Source: Pedobacter endophyticus
GTDB taxonomy: Bacteria; Bacteroidota; Bacteroidia; Sphingobacteriales; Sphingobacteriaceae
Reading direction: 5' to 3'
DNA length: 64,000 bases
NCBI RefSeq assembly: GCF_015679185.1
Contig: NZ_CP064939.1
Span: 2,232,001-2,296,000 of the forward strand
Part shown: piece by piece, positions 29,179 through 37,357 of the stretch
Numbering within the stretch: position 1 is the stretch's first letter
Layout of the letters: each line of letters starts with the position of its first letter
Notes under the pieces: generated by a model
What the model saw: the letters and a program-made list of their open reading frames with translations, nothing else
What the model was told of the DNA's origin: nothing
The model's database searches: none
Position numbers and translations under genes: made by a program

Positions 29179-31071
29179 TTAGCTCTTCGACGCTTCGATA
29201 ATCTCTTCCACCACTGCCGGGTCTAAAAGCGTTGATGTATCGCCTAAGTTGGATGTATCGCCTTCGGCAATTTTCCTTAAAATTCTGCGCATAATTTTTC
29301 CTGAACGTGTTTTAGGCAGCCCTGAAACGAAAAGAATCTTATCTGGCTTGGCAATTGCGCCAATTACGCGGGTTACGGTTTGTAGTATATCTTTTTTAGA
29401 AAGCTCGGCTTCACCGTGCATATCCGGATAAATAACAAAAGCGTAAATCCCCTGCCCTTTTACGTCGTGCGGATAACCTACAACAGCGCTTTCTACCACG
29501 CCGGCATGCATGTTAATGGCGTTTTCTACTTCGGCCGTACCAATTCTATGGCCAGATACGTTTAACACGTCATCTACGCGACCTGTAATTCTGTAATAAC
29601 CGTCTTCATCGCGTAAGCAACCATCGCCAGTAAAATACAAGTTTTCGTAGGCCGAAAAGTAGGTTTGCTTGCAACGTTCATGATCTCCGTAGGTAGTGCG
29701 CAACATGCCGGGCCAGGGAAATTTAATACAAAGATTTCCACTAACGCCATTACCTTCAATCTCATTGCCATTTTCATCAACCAAAATAGGCTGAATGCCG
29801 GGTAGCGGCAACGTGGCATAGCTGGGTTTGGTTGGCGTTACCGTTGCTATTGGCGAAATCATAATTCCACCTGTTTCAGTTTGCCACCAGGTATCAACGA
29901 TGGGCGCCTTACCGTGACCGATTTTTTCATCAAACCAGTGCCAGGCTTCCTCGTTGATCGGCTCACCAACCGAACCCAAAACACGGATAGAGCTTAAATC
30001 CTTTCCTTGCAATGGTTCATCCCCAAAGCCCATTAACGAACGAATAGCGGTGGGCGCTGTATATAATGTATTTACCTTATGCTTTTCTACAATATCCCAG
30101 AAGCGTGAAGGGCTTGGATAGGTTGGTATGCCTTCGAACAAAAGCGAAGTTGCGCCTTGCGAAAGCGGGCCGTAAACAATATATGAATGGCCAGTAATCC
30201 AACCAATATCGGCGGTACAAAAGTAAACCTCTCCCGGCTGGTAATTAAATACGTTTGCAAAGGTATAACCCGCGTAAACCATGTAGCCGCCGCAGGTATG
30301 TACCACGCCCTTGGGTTTCCCGGTTGAGCCCGAAGTGTAGAGAATGAAGAGCATATCCTCAGCATCCATTTCTTCCGCATCGCAAATGTTGTTTACGTGC
30401 TTCACCTCGTCTTCCCACCAAACATCGCGACCTTTCAGCATTGAAACGGGTGTGCGAACATGCGTTAAAACAATACATTTTTGTACGGTCGGGCAGCCGA
30501 TCAGCGCATCGTCGATTACATCTTTCAATGGAATTTGCTTGTTGCCACGATAGGCCCCATCGGCCGTAATAACCAGTTTACATTGCGAATCGTTGATCCG
30601 ATCGGCGATAGATTTAGCCGAAAAGCCCCCAAAAATAACCGAATGAACGGCTCCAATTCTGGCACAAGCCAAAACGGCAATGGCCAGTTCGGGAACCATT
30701 GGCATATAAATACAAATACGATCGCCTTTTTTTGCGCCGTTCCGTTTTAATACATTCGCAAAGCGACAAACCCGCTCATGTAACATTTTATAGGTAAGGG
30801 TAACGCTTTCTTCTTCGGGGTTATTTGGCTCCCAAATTATTGCAGGCTTATCGGCATTTTTCTCAAGGTGTCTGTCGAGGCAATTCTCGGTAATATTCAG
30901 CTTAGCACCCTCAAACCACTTAATGTTCGGCTCACTGAAATTCCAGGAAAGCACTTTGAACCAGGGCTTCCGCCATTGAAAGTTCTGTGCTACCTCGCCC
31001 CAAAATTGTTCCGGGTTATCTACACTTTTTTTATAATCTTCTTCGTATTGCTTAAAAGACGTGATCTGCAT
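29179..31071 (-). CDS. acs: Acetyl-CoA synthetase (acetate-CoA ligase, AMP-forming)
   Basis: A 630-aa ANL-superfamily enzyme that turns acetate, ATP and CoA into acetyl-CoA via acetyl-AMP. It shows the N-terminal ACAS domain (QYEEDYKKSVDNPEQFWGE), the P-loop-like motif YTSGSTGKPKGVVHTCGG, the WWQTETGG motif, the hinge GRVDDVLNVSGHRIGTAEVE and the C-terminal catalytic-Lys motif PKTRSGKIMRRILRKIA, which is the usual site of regulatory acetylation. The length is close to the 650 of E. coli Acs. It stands alone; no acetate permease is next to it. Confidence 0.97.
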   Translation of the reverse strand: MQITSFKQYEEDYKKSVDNPEQFWGEVAQNFQWRKPWFKVLSWNFSEPNIKWFEGAKLNITENCLDRHLEKNADKPAIIWEPNNPEEESVTLTYKMLHERVCRFANVLKRNGAKKGDRICIYMPMVPELAIAVLACARIGAVHSVIFGGFSAKSIADRINDSQCKLVITADGAYRGNKQIPLKDVIDDALIGCPTVQKCIVLTHVRTPVSMLKGRDVWWEDEVKHVNNICDAEEMDAEDMLFILYTSGSTGKPKGVVHTCGGYMVYAGYTFANVFNYQPGEVYFCTADIGWITGHSYIVYGPLSQGATSLLFEGIPTYPSPSRFWDIVEKHKVNTLYTAPTAIRSLMGFGDEPLQGKDLSSIRVLGSVGEPINEEAWHWFDEKIGHGKAPIVDTWWQTETGGIMISPIATVTPTKPSYATLPLPGIQPILVDENGNEIEGNGVSGNLCIKFPWPGMLRTTYGDHERCKQTYFSAYENLYFTGDGCLRDEDGYYRITGRVDDVLNVSGHRIGTAEVENAINMHAGVVESAVVGYPHDVKGQGIYAFVIYPDMHGEAELSKKDILQTVTRVIGAIAKPDKILFVSGLPKTRSGKIMRRILRKIAEGDTSNLGDTSTLLDPAVVEEIIEASKS

Positions 31072-31160
31072 GGCACTGTTTATATTATGTTTTGATTAGT
31101 GGTGGCTAATTTAAAGAAATTAGCCACGATTTTAGGATTTTATGATTTTCATGATGGTGA

Positions 31161-31218
31161 TTAGTTCATTGGTCATTGGTTAATTGGTGATTGGCCATTG
31201 GTCATTGGTTAACTGGTT
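31161..31218. repeat. Short direct repeats (TTCATTGGTCATTGGTTAATTGG)-type
   Basis: Irregular ATTGGT-type repeats resemble the spacer wording that surrounds the hairpins at 9216 and 53002, but no hairpin is present here. The rest of the 31072-31461 gap is AT-rich and holds the promoter of the ribosomal genes. Confidence 0.55.
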
Positions 31219-31378
31219 ATTTTTCTGAATTGGTTAATTGCCTATTCCCGTTGTTTTTTGTCCATTGCTAATTGCCGATTCGCTTACCATTTTATCCTCT
31301 GGTTTAACAGCTAACCATTTTGAACCAAAAAACAATTAGCCAGCAATTTAACAATCAAAAAAATATTTATCTCCCCTC

Positions 31379-31409
31379 TTGCTGTTTACAATTATTATTC
31401 AGATATTTG
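31379..31409 (+). promoter_or_regulatory. Putative promoter of the rpmB operon
   Basis: TTG (31379-31381), 20 bases, then GATATTTG (31402-31409), which matches the Bacteroidetes -7 box TAnnTTTG at 7 of 8 positions. It lies about 53 bases before the rpmB ATG. Confidence 0.5.
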
Positions 31410-31461
31410 CACACTCTTAAAAAAATTAAGCGGACGATATTAACAACTATATTTACAAGTC

Positions 31462-31695
31462 ATGTCAAGAGTTTGTGATTTAACAGGAAAAAAAGCAATG
31501 GTAGGTAACAACGTTTCTCACTCGAACGTTAAAACCAAACGCAAATTTTACCCAAACCTACAACTTCAGAAATTTTATATTCCTGAAGAAAACCGTTGGA
31601 TTACGTTGAAAGTTTCTACTTCGGCGATTAAAACCATCAACAAGGTAGGTATTAACGAAGCCATCAACCGTTTCGTAAAAAAAGGATTTTTGTAA
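31462..31695 (+). CDS. rpmB: 50S ribosomal protein bL28
   Basis: A 77-aa basic protein with the bL28 signature [20 protein letters not shown], followed by [20 protein letters not shown] and ending [10 protein letters not shown]. It is a structural part of the large ribosomal subunit. The gene is first in a tight cluster with rpmG and a DUF4295 gene. The Cys pair of zinc-binding bL28 forms is not seen, so this is the zinc-free type. Confidence 0.97.
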   Translation: MSRVCDLTGKKAMVGNNVSHSNVKTKRKFYPNLQLQKFYIPEENRWITLKVSTSAIKTINKVGINEAINRFVKKGFL

Positions 31696-31738
31696 AAACA
31701 TTAACTGTTGAGATTAACAGTTTATAAATAATATTAAA

Positions 31739-31921
31739 ATGGCAAAAAAAGGTAACAGAGTTCAAGTTATTTTAGAATGTACTGAACATAAAGATAGCGG
31801 CATGCCGGGCATGTCGAGATACATTTCTACAAAAAACCGTAAAAACACTACTGAGCGTTTAGAATTGAAAAAATTTAACCCGGTATTGAGAAAAGTAACC
31901 GTACACAAAGAGATTAAATAA
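31739..31921 (+). CDS. rpmG: 50S ribosomal protein bL33
   Basis: A 60-aa basic protein ([50 protein letters not shown]) of the bL33 family, located near the E site of the large subunit. Only one Cys is present, so the zinc-ribbon motif of other bL33 proteins is missing. It lies 43 bases after rpmB and 89 bases before the DUF4295 gene. Confidence 0.97.
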   Translation: MAKKGNRVQVILECTEHKDSGMPGMSRYISTKNRKNTTERLELKKFNPVLRKVTVHKEIK

Positions 31922-32010
31922 GGTTGATGGTTTAAGGCGTAAGGTTTAGGGTTGATTTATCATTCTAAAACTCACTAATTCAATCACTCAATTATTAAAA
32001 AAATAACAAC

Positions 32011-32166
32011 ATGGCAAAGAAAGTAGTTGCAACCCTTAAAACAGGTACAGGTAAAGAATATTCGAAAGTAATCACAATGGTAAAATCACCTAAAACTGGT
32101 GCTTACTCATTCAAAGAACTTATCGTACATAACGACCACGTAAAAGATGCTATTGCATCTAAATAA
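32011..32166 (+). CDS. DUF4295 protein, probable Bacteroidetes-specific ribosomal protein
   Basis: A 51-aa very basic protein: MAKKVVATLKTGTGKEYSKV, then TMVKSPKTGAYSFKELIVHN and a short tail. It is the DUF4295 family, which in Bacteroidetes follows rpmB and rpmG. From memory, a structural study of a Flavobacterium ribosome described an extra large-subunit protein (bL38), and this family may be that protein; I could not check. Its size, charge and position in the cluster all support a ribosomal role. Confidence 0.9.
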   Translation: MAKKVVATLKTGTGKEYSKVITMVKSPKTGAYSFKELIVHNDHVKDAIASK

Positions 32167-32190
32167 GGTTAATATTTTTTAGTACAAAAT

Positions 32191-32229
32191 ATTAAAGGCC
32201 GTTCCGTTTTACCGGGAGGGCTTTTTTTG
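32191..32229 (+). terminator. Probable terminator of the ribosomal protein cluster
   Basis: AAAGGCCGTTCCG, a TTTTA loop, CGGGAGGGCTTTTTTTG. The stem has mismatches but is followed by a seven-T run, 25 bases past the DUF4295 stop. Confidence 0.65.
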
Positions 32230-32283
32230 TTATAGAAAATTTGGCTCCCTAAAAATTGATTATCTTTGTTAAAAAACAAGACT

Positions 32284-32514
32284 ATGGGAACTTATAAATT
32301 TAGGGCTAAGGTTTCTGAAAATGGAACTATCGTTGTTCCTGATGGATTTGATGTTAAAAATAAGGAGGTTGAAGTAATTCTTTTAGATGAGGCGGCTCCA
32401 GATGCCCCCAAAAAAAGCATGAAAGAATTTCTTGACAAATATGCGGGCATTTTAAAAGGGGTTGACGCTGATCAGGCAAAATGGGAATATCTCAAAAAAA
32501 AACATAATCTATGA
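32284..32514 (+). CDS. Antitoxin partner of a PIN-domain toxin
   Basis: A 76-aa protein. Start set at ATG 32284 (MGTYKFRAKVSENGTIVVPD). The N-terminal half resembles the short beta hairpins of AbrB/MazE-type DNA-binding antitoxins (KVSENGTIVVPDGFDVKNKE). The C-terminal half is an amphipathic helix region (MKEFLDKYAGILKGVDADQA) suited to wrap around a PIN toxin. Its stop overlaps the next start by ATGA, the classic toxin-antitoxin arrangement. It would bind the toxin and repress its own operon. Family membership is inferred from context and composition. Confidence 0.8.
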   Translation: MGTYKFRAKVSENGTIVVPDGFDVKNKEVEVILLDEAAPDAPKKSMKEFLDKYAGILKGVDADQAKWEYLKKKHNL

Positions 32515-32846
32515 AAGTTCTATTCGACACCAATATAATTATTGATGCGATATTAGAGAGAGAGCCGTTTTTTAATGATTCTATGGATTCACTTAATAAG
32601 TCTGATGGAAGTATTCATCAAGGATTCATTTTAGCTTCTTCAATTACTGACATATATTATATCTGCAAAAAGAGATTGGGTCATGATAAGACAATTGAGA
32701 TTATCAAAGAACTTGTTGATTCTATAAACGTTTTAAACGTTAACGGAGACGCAATTGTACTTGCTCTTCATTCCAATTTCGCCGATTTTGAAGACGCCGT
32801 TCAAAGTGCATCGGCAGGGTTGAATCAAGTTGATTTGATCGTTTAA
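32511..32846 (+). pseudogene. PIN-domain toxin truncated by an in-frame stop
   Basis: A 111-aa frame begins MKVLFDTNIIIDAILEREPF with the first conserved PIN Asp, and continues with SSITDIYYICKKRLGH and HSNFADFEDAVQSASAGLNQ, giving the middle acidic residues. It stops with TAA at 32844-32846 right after VDLIV. The same frame then continues without another stop for 24 codons (RNTKDFTNSKITTLTPTDFS...), which is exactly the normal PIN C-terminus with the last conserved Asp, and ends at 32921 overlapping the ftsY start. So a sense codon (family logic suggests Thr) has become TAA. The product probably lacks RNase activity, unless the stop is read through or is a sequencing error. Confidence 0.85.
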
Positions 32847-32921
32847 AGAAACACCAAAGATTTTACCAATAGCAAAATAACAACCTTAACACCTACCGAT
32901 TTTTCAAAAAAATATAATTAA
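32847..32921 (+). other. Orphaned C-terminal codons of the PIN toxin
   Basis: In-frame continuation after the TAA at 32844. It encodes RNTKDFTNSKITTLTPTDFS plus KKYN and a stop whose last base is the first base of the ftsY ATG (TAATG). With it the toxin would be 136 aa, the usual size. Confidence 0.8.
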
Positions 32922-33883
32922 TGGGCTTATTTGATTTTTTCAAAAAGAAAGAAACCGCTCCAGAGGCACAAGAAGCTCTGGATAAAGGCTTAGAGAAAAC
33001 CAAAGACGGTTTTTTCAATAAGATAACAAAAGCTGTTGCCGGAAAATCGACAGTTGATGATGAAGTGCTTGATAACCTGGAGGAAGTTTTAGTAACGTCA
33101 GACGTTGGCGTAAGCACCACCTTGAAGATTATTAAGCGCATCGAAGAACGCGTTTCGAAAGATAAATACCTCAACACATCAGAATTGAATTTCATTCTAC
33201 GTGATGAGATTCAGCTGCTCCTATCGGAAAATAACAGCAACGATTTCCGCCAGTTTGAATACGGCGACCATAAGCCTTATGTAATTATGGTTGTGGGCGT
33301 TAATGGGGTTGGCAAAACCACTACAATTGGCAAATTGGCGCACAAACTAAAAGAATCGGGCCTCAAAGTAGTTTTAGGTGCTGCCGACACTTTTAGAGCT
33401 GCCGCAGTTGACCAGATCAAACTTTGGGGCGAGCGTGTTGGCGTAAGGGTGGTGGCACAACCAATGGGCTCTGACCCTGCTTCCGTAGCTTTCGACACCT
33501 TACAATCTGCCGTTGCCGCCGGAGAAGACGTAGTGATTATAGATACGGCCGGCCGTTTACATAATAAGGTCGGTTTAATGAACGAGCTTGGTAAAATTAA
33601 GCAAGTAATGCAAAAGGTTGTTCCCGGTGCACCACACGAGATTTTGCTGGTACTTGATGCTTCTACAGGTCAGAATGCGTTCGAGCAGTGTAAACAATTT
33701 ACCGAAGCAACAGACGTAAATGCGCTGGCAATTACCAAATTAGACGGAACAGCGAAAGGCGGCGTGGTAATAGGCATCTCCGATCAGTTTAAAATTCCAG
33801 TGAAATACATTGGCGTAGGCGAAAAGATAGGTGATTTACAGCTTTTTGATAAGAAAGAGTTTGTGAACTCGTTATTTAAATAG
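32921..33883 (+). CDS. ftsY: Signal recognition particle receptor FtsY
   Basis: A 320-aa SRP GTPase that docks ribosome-SRP complexes at the inner membrane. The N-terminal helix MGLFDFFKKKETAPEAQEAL is short, without the long acidic A domain of E. coli. The N domain covers about 25-100. The G domain contains GVNGVGKTTTIGKLAHKL (G1), DTFRAAAVDQIKLWGERVGV, DTAGRLHNK (G3), TKLDGTAKGG (G4) and GVGEKIGDLQLFD (G5). Its ATG overlaps the end of the intact PIN frame, suggesting it once was, or still is, co-transcribed with the toxin-antitoxin genes. Confidence 0.97.
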   Translation: MGLFDFFKKKETAPEAQEALDKGLEKTKDGFFNKITKAVAGKSTVDDEVLDNLEEVLVTSDVGVSTTLKIIKRIEERVSKDKYLNTSELNFILRDEIQLLLSENNSNDFRQFEYGDHKPYVIMVVGVNGVGKTTTIGKLAHKLKESGLKVVLGAADTFRAAAVDQIKLWGERVGVRVVAQPMGSDPASVAFDTLQSAVAAGEDVVIIDTAGRLHNKVGLMNELGKIKQVMQKVVPGAPHEILLVLDASTGQNAFEQCKQFTEATDVNALAITKLDGTAKGGVVIGISDQFKIPVKYIGVGEKIGDLQLFDKKEFVNSLFK

Positions 33884-33943
33884 CACTTCCTGGTTGATTT
33901 CACCGATTAGGCTGATTCCATCGGTTTTTGTGTAGATTTAGTG

Positions 33944-34320
33944 ATGGAAGAATACGAAAAAGATAAGTTAACACAAATAATCATCGGTTGTTGTTATCAC
34001 GTTCATAACGAATTGGGCTCTGGGTTTTTGGAGAAAATTTATGTTAATGCTTTAAAAAAATTAAATTACAGCAAGCGGGATTAGCTTATTTTGCGGAAAA
34101 GGAATTCAATGTAAGTTTCGAAAATGTAGTAATAGGGAAATTCAGATGCGATCTTTTTGTTGAAAACAAGGTAATTGTTGAGCTAAAAGCTGTTACTGGT
34201 TTCCAACCTAAGTTATTTCAAAGTCAACTTCTCTCTTACTTAAAAGCTAGTAGAGTTAAAACAGGATTATTAATTAACTTTGGCAACACAAGTTGCGAAG
34301 TCAAGAGATTATCTGTCTAA
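33944..34320 (+). pseudogene. GxxExxY family protein broken by a frameshift
   Basis: The frame from ATG 33944 gives MEEYEKDKLTQIIIGCCYHV and then GSGFLEKIYVNALKKL, containing the G..E..Y signature, but stops at TAG 34082-34084. A second frame continues with QQAGLAYFAEKEFNVSFENV, then CDLFVENKVIVELKAV (the Asp and ExK of a PD-(D/E)XK-like site) and ends SCEVKRLSV at 34320. The switch is in the A7 run at 34054-34060; one added A would restore one continuous frame of about 125 codons. It is either a decayed gene, a phase-variable gene, or a homopolymer sequencing error. Confidence 0.85.
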
Positions 34321-34402
34321 AGCGATAAAGCACCACATTTAATCAATCATCAATCACTCCAATCAGTGATATCACTTCAAATCGGTGAAATCACCTACTA
34401 AT

Positions 34403-35737
34403 ATGAATACTAAAATAGTACGCAGTAAAACAGCAATAACACAACCCAAAATCAATGTAATCACGCTGGGTTGCTCAAAAAACATTTACGACTCAGAGGT
34501 TTTGATGGGGCAATTGCGTGGAAACAATTTAAACGTTGTTCACGAAGCCGACAGCATGGGTAAAGATGATATTGTTGTCATAAATACCTGCGGCTTCATC
34601 GATAATGCCAAGCAAGAATCTATCGACACCATTCTTCAGTTCAGCGAGTTAAAAGATGCTGGAAAGATTGGCAAAGTAGTAGTTACAGGCTGTTTATCAG
34701 AACGCTATAAACCCGAATTAGAATCGGAGATTACCAATGTTGATGCCTTTTTCGGCACAAACGATTTACAAAATATATTGCACGAACTGGGCGCAAACTA
34801 TAGGCATGAGCTTATTGGCGAGCGTTTGCTAACTACACCGTCGCACTTCGCCTATTTCAAAATTGCCGAAGGCTGTAACCGTCCCTGCTCGTTTTGTGCC
34901 ATTCCGCTAATGCGTGGCAAGCACATGAGTAAGCCAATGGAAGAGTTGGTGAACGAGGCGAAAATTCTGGCCAAAAACGGCACCAAAGAGCTAATTTTAA
35001 TTGCGCAGGATTTAACGTATTATGGCCTCGATCTGTATGGTACGCGTAAGCTCGATGAGTTGATGCGTCGTTTATCTGATGTTCCGGGCATTGAATGGAT
35101 TCGTTTGCAGTATGCTTACCCCAGTGGTTTCCCAATGGAAATTTTAGATGCTATGAACGAGCGAGAAAACATTTGCAAGTATTTAGACATGCCTTTGCAA
35201 CACATCACCGATAACATGTTAAAATCGATGCGTCGTGGCACCACCAAGCAAAAAACAATAGATTTGGTTAATCAGATAAGAGATAAGGTGCCTAACATTG
35301 CCATGCGTACCACCCTGATTTGCGGTTACCCCGGCGAAACCCAGTACGATTTTGAAGAGATGGCTGCCTGGGTAGAGGAGACAAAATTCGACCGCTTAGG
35401 CTGTTTTACCTATTCGCACGAAGAGAAAACGCATGCGCATACATTAATTGATGATATTCCGGAGGAAGTTAAACAACAACGTGTTGACGACATTATGGAA
35501 ATTCAACAAGGAATCTCTTTTGATATTAACCAAGGAAAAGTAGGCCAGACCTTTAAGGTGTTAGTTGATAAAAAAGAAGGTGATTTCTTTGTAGGAAGAA
35601 CGGAATTCGATTCACCAGAGGTTGACAATGAAGTTTTGATCGATGCCGCAACTGGTTACGCGGCAAATGGCAGTTTTGTCAATGTGAAAATCGACCGGGC
35701 AGAAGATTTCGATCTGTATGGAATGATTGTAAAATAA
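34403..35737 (+). CDS. rimO: Ribosomal protein S12 methylthiotransferase RimO
   Basis: A 444-aa radical-SAM enzyme that adds a methylthio group to Asp of ribosomal protein S12. Start taken as ATG 34403; a GTG 18 bases upstream is possible. The N-terminal UPF0004 domain has LGCSKNIYDSEVLMG and NTCGFIDNAKQESID. The radical-SAM motif CNRPCSFCAIPLMRG has the Cx3Cx2C cluster ligands. The C-terminal TRAM domain covers about 375-444 (GQTFKVLVDKKEGDFFVGRT). Length and layout fit the RimO rather than the MiaB group. Confidence 0.96.
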   Translation: MNTKIVRSKTAITQPKINVITLGCSKNIYDSEVLMGQLRGNNLNVVHEADSMGKDDIVVINTCGFIDNAKQESIDTILQFSELKDAGKIGKVVVTGCLSERYKPELESEITNVDAFFGTNDLQNILHELGANYRHELIGERLLTTPSHFAYFKIAEGCNRPCSFCAIPLMRGKHMSKPMEELVNEAKILAKNGTKELILIAQDLTYYGLDLYGTRKLDELMRRLSDVPGIEWIRLQYAYPSGFPMEILDAMNERENICKYLDMPLQHITDNMLKSMRRGTTKQKTIDLVNQIRDKVPNIAMRTTLICGYPGETQYDFEEMAAWVEETKFDRLGCFTYSHEEKTHAHTLIDDIPEEVKQQRVDDIMEIQQGISFDINQGKVGQTFKVLVDKKEGDFFVGRTEFDSPEVDNEVLIDAATGYAANGSFVNVKIDRAEDFDLYGMIVK

Positions 35738-35755
35738 AAATTCTTATCTTTAACA

Positions 35756-36025
35756 GTGCCAGTAATCTCAATGTTTTACGGAATAATTGTGATGATGTAT
35801 TATTTTGATAATAAAAAACATCATTTACCACACATTCATGTTAAATATCAGGATGATGAAGCTGTATTCTCATTAAAAGATGCTATTATAATTGAAGGCA
35901 AAATCGCTAATAATAAACGAAAATTAGTTGAAGCATGGATTGAGATCCATAGAGATGAACTGATGGCAAATTGGGAATTAGCAATAAACGGTGAAAAGAT
36001 ATTTTCTATTGATCCTTTAAAATAA
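35756..36025 (+). CDS. DUF4160 protein
   Basis: An 89-aa protein with the DUF4160 opening MPVISMFYGIIVMMYYFDNK followed by HLPHIHVKYQDDEAVFSLKD. I kept the GTG start at 35756 because it gives the family N-terminus (MP-IS-FYGI). The HLPHIHV His cluster is family-typical. It lies just before a DUF2442 gene; such pairs are often suspected to be toxin-antitoxin-like, but no activity is established that I know of. Confidence 0.9.
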   Translation: MPVISMFYGIIVMMYYFDNKKHHLPHIHVKYQDDEAVFSLKDAIIIEGKIANNKRKLVEAWIEIHRDELMANWELAINGEKIFSIDPLK

Positions 36026-36029
36026 AACA

Positions 36030-36254
36030 ATGAAAGTAGTTAAAGTTAAAGCAATTGATGATTATCAATTAAAGATTACTTTTGAGAATGAAGAGGAGAA
36101 AACATTTGACGTAAAACCGTATTTAAATAAAGGAATTTTTACTGAATTAAAAGAGCCTCAAGTTTTTTATGCAGTGAAGACTTCGTTGGGTTCGATAACC
36201 TGGCCCTCTGGTCAAGATTTCAGCCCCGAAACTTTATATATGGAAGGAAAATAG
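36030..36254 (+). CDS. DUF2442 protein
   Basis: A 74-aa protein: MKVVKVKAIDDYQLKITFEN, FDVKPYLNKGIFTELKEPQV and TWPSGQDFSPETLYMEG, all typical of DUF2442. It starts 4 bases after the DUF4160 stop, so the two are translated from one message. It is probably the partner of that protein. Function is not known. The region 36255-36386 holds no gene. Confidence 0.9.
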   Translation: MKVVKVKAIDDYQLKITFENEEEKTFDVKPYLNKGIFTELKEPQVFYAVKTSLGSITWPSGQDFSPETLYMEGK

Positions 36255-36386
36255 ACTGAGGCTGTGGTTGGTGTGACACCAATCAGTAGAAAAGGTAATG
36301 GAGTACTAATTTAGGACTTTTGAGATAAAATTAGCTATGCTGTAGCTTTTTGCGATTGGCATGCGTTTAAGTGTCAAAACTAAATT

Positions 36387-36896
36387 ATGAAGAAAACGTT
36401 AATTGTACTCGCAGTGCTGTTTATAACAAGCGTGAGCTGTAAAAAAATTATCGATCCGGGTGGTGGCCTTTGTGCTTGCTCCCCCATTCAGGAAGGTTTC
36501 TTAACTGTGGTGTTAAAAAATAATGCGGGTGCCGATTTACTCAACCCAGCTACCACAGGCTATCTCAGCAAAGAGAAAATTCAATTGTACATCAAAAATG
36601 TTTCAGGAGGAATGCGCCCGATAAGCTATGAAATCCGTCAGCCATTTTCTTACGACAGTGAGAAGTTCGAGTTTTATCAACTTTTCTCGGCTGAAATATT
36701 CAGTTTGGCCACCAGCGCTGACACTGATTTTTATTTAAAATTGGGCGATAGCAAAGCGTATGTTGTCAACCTCAAAAAAACAGACGATAAAAAGGTAGAA
36801 AAGCTTTTAATAGATAAAATCGAAGTACCTTTAGAAAAATCTACGCCCACTCCTTACGCTTTTATAAACAACATTTTTTCGTTCAAACAACCATAA
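36387..36896 (+). CDS. Putative lipoprotein, function unknown
   Basis: A 169-aa protein with a lipoprotein signal (MKKTLIVLAVLFITSVSCKK, Cys18) and a Gly/Cys-rich start (GGGLCACSPIQ). The rest looks beta-rich (LYIKNVSGGMRPISYEIRQP, LKLGDSKAYVVNLKKTDDK), like small cell-surface immunoglobulin-like lipoproteins of Bacteroidetes. No family was recognised. It ends directly at a strong terminator. Confidence 0.85.
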   Translation: MKKTLIVLAVLFITSVSCKKIIDPGGGLCACSPIQEGFLTVVLKNNAGADLLNPATTGYLSKEKIQLYIKNVSGGMRPISYEIRQPFSYDSEKFEFYQLFSAEIFSLATSADTDFYLKLGDSKAYVVNLKKTDDKKVEKLLIDKIEVPLEKSTPTPYAFINNIFSFKQP

Positions 36897-36931
36897 AAAA
36901 AGACAGCTAGTTCGAACTAGCTGTCTTTTTT
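36896..36931. terminator. Bidirectional Rho-independent terminator
   Basis: A perfect palindrome, AAAAAGACAGCTAGTT paired with AACTAGCTGTCTTTTT around a CG centre. It lies between the convergent genes ending at 36896 (plus) and 36946 (minus) and has the T run needed on each strand. Confidence 0.9.
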
Positions 36932-36945
36932 GTACTGTGCAACAA

Positions 36946-37284
36946 TTAACCTTTAGGCTTATCTTTAATCTCAGTCGCTTTTAACCAAATTTTGGCGCCT
37001 TTGGCATTCACGTAGTATTTTCTGTTTTTCGAATCAATGTAAACATTAGATCCATCTGGCGCCATTTTGCCCTTCCAGGTTTTATCGGTTATTTTCGAAC
37101 CGCCCTTTACAGCTACCTCAGCAGTTTTGTTTCCTACCGATGTAGCACCTTTTTCTATCGCTTTTCCAGTATGATCTAAGGCTTTGCCAACCTCTGTTTT
37201 TTTCTTTTCCTGTGCATTAACACTCAAAGTTAAACCACCGCATAATGCAAGTGTTAATAATCCTATTGCGAATTTCTTTTTCAT
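36946..37284 (-). CDS. Small secreted basic protein, function unknown
   Basis: A 112-aa protein with a signal peptide (MKKKFAIGLLTLALCGGLTL, cut near NAQ). A Lys/Gly/Thr-rich region follows (LDHTGKAIEKGATSVGNKTA), then a C-terminal part NVYIDSKNRKYYVNAKGAKI that looks like the short beta repeat of host-cell or stress-related periplasmic proteins. The pI is high. I do not recognise a named family. It is a single-gene unit facing a shared terminator. Confidence 0.82.
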   Translation of the reverse strand: MKKKFAIGLLTLALCGGLTLSVNAQEKKKTEVGKALDHTGKAIEKGATSVGNKTAEVAVKGGSKITDKTWKGKMAPDGSNVYIDSKNRKYYVNAKGAKIWLKATEIKDKPKG

Positions 37285-37357
37285 GATAGCTCTATTTTAT
37301 TTTAAGAACACAACAGACAGACAGGCAATTTGTTTTAGCTGAGGCATTAACCATAAA

